A DNA stretch of 64,000 nt from Marinimicrobium sp050113635. GTDB lineage: Bacteria; Pseudomonadota; Gammaproteobacteria; Pseudomonadales; Cellvibrionaceae. Shown piece after piece: positions 59,696 through 64,000 of this stretch. Where the stretch lies: positions 310,001 to 374,000 of the forward strand of contig NZ_JBNJLT010000004.1 in NCBI RefSeq assembly GCF_050113635.1. The letters are read 5' to 3'. Each line of letters starts with the position of its first letter. The stretch's first letter is position 1. The notes beneath the pieces were generated by a model, which was given only the letters and a program-made list of their open reading frames with translations, had not been told where the DNA came from and made no database searches. Made by a program: the position numbers and the translations under genes.

Positions 59696-62638
59696 ATGAC
59701 ATTCAACTGTCCACAACAGGCACGGTTTCCGCGTGCCCGGCTTGGCTTGTTCCGCCGCAGCGCTCTGGCGCTGGCCTTAACCGCGGCCGCTGCTCCACTG
59801 GTGGCTCAAGATACCGCACAAACGAATGCCCAGACTGAGGGTGTCCAGGCACTGGAAGAAATTCTGGTAACGGGCGCCATTCGGGATACGCTGCGCAATT
59901 CGATTGAAATCAAACGCGATTCCACCACGATTGTCGATGCCCTGTCCGCCAGCGAGATGGGGGCATTGCCCGACCTGTCTGTGGCGGAAACGCTGGAGCG
60001 GATTACGGGTGTGACTGGTGACCGCTTCAAGGGTAACTCCAGTGAAATTTCCGTGCGCGGCCTGGGCCCTTTCCTGGGGGCTTCCACCTATAACGGCCGG
60101 GAAGTCAGCTCCGGCAGCGGTAACCGGTCAGTGGCTTTCTCCCAGTTTCCCTCCGAGCTGGTAAACGGTGCCGTGGTTTACAAGGCGCAACAGGCGAGCC
60201 TGATGGAAGGCGGTGTGGCGGGCGTGATTGACTTGCGCAGCCTGCGCCCGATTGATTTTGGCAAACGCCGTATCCAGGGTGAAGTCAAGGCGAACTACAA
60301 CGAGTACCAGGCGCGCATGGCGGGCGAGAATGGTGTGGGGCTGCGCGGCTCCGCCTCTTACACTGATGTGTTCGACACCGCCATTGGCACCATCGGTTTT
60401 GCCATTGGATACGCGGGGCACGAGTCGTCCACCCCGGAAGAGAGCTACAACACGAGTTCCACCTTGCGTAACTGTAACTCCGATTACGTGGCGGACTTTG
60501 GCGGTTCCGGCAGTTGGAATCCCTGTAGCTGGAGTGACGATAACGCGGCGGCGGGCGACGGTCCGGCGGCCAATGGCGATTACTACTTTGTGCCGAACCT
60601 GCAATATTTCCGTCAGATGGAATCGCAGGAGCAGCGTGACGCCGTGATGAGTACGATTCAGTGGCAGCCGAACGACGACTGGGATGTGACACTGGATCTG
60701 CAAAAGTCCGATCGTTTCTACTATGAGGATCGCCACGATCTGTATCTGGATGACGGGCAGAACAATATCACCAATTGGGAAACCAATGACGCCCATGCGC
60801 TGACGTCTTACACCGGGCAAACCCGATTCAGCACCTACGGTGAGTATCGCGAGCGCGATGAGGAATACACCGGCAGCGGACTGAATGTTTCCTGGAATGC
60901 CACTGATCGTTTGCGTCTGGAAGCGGACTTGTCTTACTCCGACACCACGCGTTACCAGGAAACCTGGCAAACCCGTTTCCGCTCGGATCGCTTGTGGTTC
61001 GATTGGGCCGCCAATGGCGATGAGTGGCCGACCATCGATCGTGTGTATTCCGATCTCAATGATCCGGAAGGCTCGGCGGTGGGGCGTGCCGCGTTCAATG
61101 ACTTGTCTTTCTATGAAGGTGGTGCGACCGACGGTCGCCGTGCTCGTTACGGTGAGTTCCTGATTGAAGATACCATCAGTGCGGTCCGCTTTGAGGGTGA
61201 ATATTCTTTCGATGGTGGTTTTATCTCGTCCATTGAAGCGGGCGTGCGTTACTCCGACCACGACCACAACAACTACAGCGAAGACCAGTACGCCGCTCAA
61301 CAGGAGGCGGGAACCTACGCGGATGTCAACGACATTGCCGAGCATTGCGCTACGCCATTCCCGCAGGCGGACTACGGTTCGGATACCTCGGTGACGTTCG
61401 ACCACTGGGCCACCTACGATACGTTGTGCGCGTTCGAGCGGATGGTGGGGAATGAGGACTGGTCCCAGTCACCCGAGGACCCGAGCTCCGGTGACGTTGT
61501 GCTGAACGAAGAGGTGACCTCTGCGTTCGTGATGGCCAACTTCGAAACCGAACTGGCGGGTATTCCTGTTACGGGGAATGTGGGTGTCCGTGTGGTGAAC
61601 ACCGACATTACTTCGGAAGGCTACCGTCAAAGCTTCCTGGTGGAAACCACTGGTGCCGGAACGGATGAAGATCCGTTGAGCTTCATTATTACCGAAGATA
61701 CTGACACGTTGACCCAGGAAACCTACACCAACAGCTACACCAATGTGCTGCCCAGCGCGAACGTCAATTTCCTGCTGCGGGACGACATTGAGCTGCGTCT
61801 GGCGTACTACAAGGCGGTGTCGCGTCCGGATATGTGGTGGCTGGGTGCCGGTCGTGACTTGAATCTTGGGGGTGGCGAAGAAGAGTACGCGAGTCTGGAA
61901 GATGCCGTAGCCGACGGTTCCGTGACGGCCTTTGGCAATCCGCAAATGGAAGCCATCGAGTCCGATAACTTCGATATTTCGGTAGGCTGGTACCCGACGG
62001 AAGACACCGCGATTTCCGCGGCGGTCTATCACAAACGCTTCAATGCCGGGCTCGATACGGCCGATGGTGTGGTTGAAACGTTTGTGATCAATGACCAGCC
62101 GGCTCAGATGGAGGTCAACGGTATTATTGAAAACACCGGTGACAGCTCTTCGATCAACGGCGTCGAACTGACAGTGCAGCACGGCTTTACGTATCTGCCG
62201 GAACCGTTTGACGGGCTAGGTGTGTCGGCGGGCTACAACTACGCCGATACCGATTTCGAGTACTTTGAAAACGGCTCTGAAATTACCGATGACATCTACG
62301 TTCCGCCCGCCAACCTGCCGGGCTTCTCTAAGGAGAGCTACAACGTGGAAGGTTACTGGGAAAAGTACGGTGCCAGTGCCCGGCTCTCCTACAAGTACCG
62401 CTCGGATTACCTCAAGCCCTTTGGCAGTGACTTCGGGCAAACCAATCGGTACGTGCAGGCCACCAAATCTCTGGATTTGTCCCTGGCGTACAACCTGAGC
62501 GCGAACCTGCAGATCAAACTGCAGGCACTCAACCTGGCGAACGATGCCTACGTTGAGTATCGCGTGGCGAACGATGCGTTCAACCGCATCGAGTATAGCG
62601 GACGCAGGTACTTCTTGGGCTTGCGCTTCCGCATGTAG
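59696..62638 (+). CDS. TonB-dependent receptor for oligosaccharides
   Basis: 980 aa; GGAGGA at good distance from ATG. Signal ends AAPLVAQ. The plug has LEEILVTGAIRDTLRNSIEIKRDSTTIVDALSASEMGALPDLSVAETLERITGV and ISVRGLGPF; VVYKAQQASLMEGGVAGVIDLRSLRP is characteristic of the large TIGR01782-type receptors of marine polysaccharide degraders. The barrel ends GRRYFLGLRFRM. Probably imports uronate oligosaccharides made by the neighbouring lyases. A terminator follows. Confidence 0.92.
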   Translation: MTFNCPQQARFPRARLGLFRRSALALALTAAAAPLVAQDTAQTNAQTEGVQALEEILVTGAIRDTLRNSIEIKRDSTTIVDALSASEMGALPDLSVAETLERITGVTGDRFKGNSSEISVRGLGPFLGASTYNGREVSSGSGNRSVAFSQFPSELVNGAVVYKAQQASLMEGGVAGVIDLRSLRPIDFGKRRIQGEVKANYNEYQARMAGENGVGLRGSASYTDVFDTAIGTIGFAIGYAGHESSTPEESYNTSSTLRNCNSDYVADFGGSGSWNPCSWSDDNAAAGDGPAANGDYYFVPNLQYFRQMESQEQRDAVMSTIQWQPNDDWDVTLDLQKSDRFYYEDRHDLYLDDGQNNITNWETNDAHALTSYTGQTRFSTYGEYRERDEEYTGSGLNVSWNATDRLRLEADLSYSDTTRYQETWQTRFRSDRLWFDWAANGDEWPTIDRVYSDLNDPEGSAVGRAAFNDLSFYEGGATDGRRARYGEFLIEDTISAVRFEGEYSFDGGFISSIEAGVRYSDHDHNNYSEDQYAAQQEAGTYADVNDIAEHCATPFPQADYGSDTSVTFDHWATYDTLCAFERMVGNEDWSQSPEDPSSGDVVLNEEVTSAFVMANFETELAGIPVTGNVGVRVVNTDITSEGYRQSFLVETTGAGTDEDPLSFIITEDTDTLTQETYTNSYTNVLPSANVNFLLRDDIELRLAYYKAVSRPDMWWLGAGRDLNLGGGEEEYASLEDAVADGSVTAFGNPQMEAIESDNFDISVGWYPTEDTAISAAVYHKRFNAGLDTADGVVETFVINDQPAQMEVNGIIENTGDSSSINGVELTVQHGFTYLPEPFDGLGVSAGYNYADTDFEYFENGSEITDDIYVPPANLPGFSKESYNVEGYWEKYGASARLSYKYRSDYLKPFGSDFGQTNRYVQATKSLDLSLAYNLSANLQIKLQALNLANDAYVEYRVANDAFNRIEYSGRRYFLGLRFRM

Positions 62639-62697
62639 GTGATCTCCTACTCCCACGACCTTGTAGTAAACGGATTATCTCTCACTACTACTTTATT

Positions 62698-62721
62698 GCG
62701 GGCATGATGCCCGCTTTTTTT
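62698..62721 (+). terminator. Rho-independent terminator after TonB receptor
   Basis: Stem GCGGGCA (62698-62704) / TGCCCGC (62708-62714), loop TGA, seven T. Confidence 0.88.
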
Positions 62722-62733
62722 ACGTCAATTGTT

Positions 62734-62745
62734 GACAACGTTGTC
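62734..62745. promoter_or_regulatory. LacI-type palindrome GACAACGTTGTC, second copy
   Basis: Identical to the palindrome at 23337 before the chitinase. The preceding bases make TTGACA, a possible -35 element. It is 160 bp upstream of the last gene. Confidence 0.55.
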
Positions 62746-62904
62746 GTTATTGGTTAAAAACTGTCCTGCCTGCCTTTTCCCCTATTGGCTTCCGTTTCAG
62801 ATTTGTCTGATAAATCTTCCAGGGATTGAGTGGCTAGGTCGCGGTCTGGCTCGTCTGTAGCTCTCGCCTGCGCCTGAAAATGCCTGTTTAGAAGGAGTCT
62901 TGTG

Positions 62905-64000
62905 ATGCTAGTTTCACACCTGTTGTCAGTATGCTCCGGTTGTTACACAACTTTCAAAGTGTGGCGAATATTGGTGATAGTCCTGTTATCCATGGCGGGG
63001 AATTTGGCTCACGCTGCTGCGCAGTTTACTTCAGCGCCTAGTACCAGTAGCAGTGGCACTTATACCTTGAGCTGGAGCGGCGCAACCAGCTTTAGCGCTA
63101 TACATGAAAAATACGGTGCTGATGGAGAGTGGGTTATGCTCCTCAATCCATCAAACCCTACAAATTATGATCTGGGAAAATTTCCAACAGCCTATTCTTT
63201 AACGCTCACCAGAACAACACCTGGCTTATACCATTACAGACTTTACAATTGTTTTTTTCAGGGCGGGCCACCCAGTGGAAACCCGGCCTGTAATATTACC
63301 GATACGCATACTGTTACCGTGGGCTCCTTGCCTGCCCCAACGGTAACAGCGTCATTCTCTCCAAAAACCATCAACGAAGGCGGTACCGCAACCCTGAGCT
63401 GGAGTGCCACTAACGCGACCAGTTGCAGTGCAACGGGTATCAGCGGCGTCAGCGGTACATCGGGCAGTACGACCTACCACGCCCCCACAGCGATGAGCAG
63501 CAATCAAACCGTTACTATTCCTGTCACATGTGCAGGCGGTGGTGGCAGTAGAACGACAAAGGCATCGATCAATGTCAATTGGATCAATGATGTCCCAACG
63601 ATTTCCGCTATTGGTAACCGTACAATTAACGAAGATACCAGCACCGGACCGATTGCATTTACCGTCAGTGATGCAGAAACTCCAGCGAGCTCACTGGTGG
63701 TGACTGCTACCTCCAGTAATACTTCACTGGTGCCCAACAACCGTCTTGTTCTGGGCGGCAGCGGAGCCAACCGCACAATTATCGTGACGCCCGCCGCCGA
63801 TGCCTTTGGCAGTGCAACCATCACCGTGCGAGTGACTGATGCGCACGGAGCTCATGCCAAGCGGACATTTACGGTCGTCATCAACCCAATGAATGACGCG
63901 CCGACGATTTCCGCTATTGCCAATATCACGATTAACGAAAACAGCTCTACTGGTGCTCGCAGCTTTACTGTCAATGATGTAGATACGGCTTTATCGGCTC
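62905..64000 (+). CDS. Secreted protein with tandem Ig/cadherin-like repeats, 3' end outside window
   Basis: Start at ATG 62905, seven bases after AAGGAG; the frame stays open to the window end, 365 codons. An N-terminal hydrophobic stretch (ILVIVLLSMAGNLAHAAAQ) is a signal peptide. Then an Ig-like domain with STSSSGTYTLSWSGATSF and a second one (SFSPKTINEGGTATLSWSATNATSCSATGISG), followed by repeats of the type NDVPTISAIGNRTINEDTSTGPIAFTV, about 100 residues each, with the next copy starting NDAPTISAIANITINENSS. Typical of large adhesins and surface enzymes. Catalytic parts, if any, lie beyond the window. Confidence 0.82.
   Translation, partial: MLVSHLLSVCSGCYTTFKVWRILVIVLLSMAGNLAHAAAQFTSAPSTSSSGTYTLSWSGATSFSAIHEKYGADGEWVMLLNPSNPTNYDLGKFPTAYSLTLTRTTPGLYHYRLYNCFFQGGPPSGNPACNITDTHTVTVGSLPAPTVTASFSPKTINEGGTATLSWSATNATSCSATGISGVSGTSGSTTYHAPTAMSSNQTVTIPVTCAGGGGSRTTKASINVNWINDVPTISAIGNRTINEDTSTGPIAFTVSDAETPASSLVVTATSSNTSLVPNNRLVLGGSGANRTIIVTPAADAFGSATITVRVTDAHGAHAKRTFTVVINPMNDAPTISAIANITINENSSTGARSFTVNDVDTALSA

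Noticed and set aside
60128..61405. 425-aa minus-strand frame opposite the TonB receptor
   Set aside because: Valine/isoleucine-rich shadow without start signal or motifs.

Overview
The window reads as a chromosomal segment of a polysaccharide-degrading gammaproteobacterium of the Cellvibrionaceae type (the Saccharophagus/Teredinibacter/Cellvibrio/Marinimicrobium neighbourhood). This is an inference. It rests on polyserine-linked chitinolytic enzymes, CBM5/CBM73-type modules, several TonB-dependent receptors, carbohydrate-active enzymes anchored as lipoproteins, and the gammaproteobacterial nudE-yrfG-hslR-hslO housekeeping block. I saw no rRNA, tRNA, CRISPR array, transposase or phage gene.

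Layout. (1) 1-1410: the 3' end of an ATP-grasp gene and a cupin lipoprotein. (2) 1511-20347: a purine/allantoin utilisation locus. It holds a PuuE-type allantoinase, a secreted adenosine deaminase, a TonB-dependent receptor with its own DUF3450-ExbB-ExbB-ExbD-TonB-TPR energising set, two exported phosphorylase-superfamily proteins, an AtzE/HpxY-like amidase, an HpxW-like oxamate amidohydrolase, a TauE/SafE exporter, a ureidoglycine-glyoxylate aminotransferase and an allantoate amidohydrolase. Several reading frames overlap by 4 nt. Xanthine dehydrogenase and urate oxidation are not in the window. (3) 20348-24730: a chitin segment with an AA10 LPMO, a soluble PAS chemotaxis protein and a GH19 chitinase. 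(4) 24742-31054: mixed genes (hotdog thioesterase, membrane-anchored AraC regulator, MFS permease, a 73-aa protein) and nudE / yrfG-hslR-hslO, followed by a candidate small RNA. (5) 31400-40388: a mannan locus with an AGE-type isomerase, LacI regulator, Na+/solute symporter, GH130 mannosyl-glucose phosphorylase, mannobiose 2-epimerase and GH5 mannanase lipoprotein. Four copies of a TGTAACCG-type palindrome lie across it. (6) 40425-44216: zinc uptake, with a Zur-like palindrome, a ZnuD-like receptor and an AztD-like chaperone. (7) 44288-47363: an OmpV/MipA-like protein and an SLC13/RCK_C permease. (8) 47404-62638: a uronic-acid polysaccharide locus with a large multidomain candidate lyase, uxuA, a FadR-type GntR regulator, GH2, a PL38-like lyase, GH105, a beta-helix protein and a TonB-dependent receptor. 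Six copies of one operator-like motif lie in its promoters. (9) 62905-64000: the start of a secreted repeat protein that runs off the window.

How the parts work together. Each catabolic block follows the same plan: secreted or lipoprotein depolymerase, TonB receptor or symporter, periplasmic and cytoplasmic processing enzymes, and a local one-component regulator with recognisable repeated operators. The most noteworthy items are the purine locus with a private TonB motor, the six-site uronate regulon, and the tandem-duplicated domain in the 47501 protein, which may be an undescribed carbohydrate-binding module.
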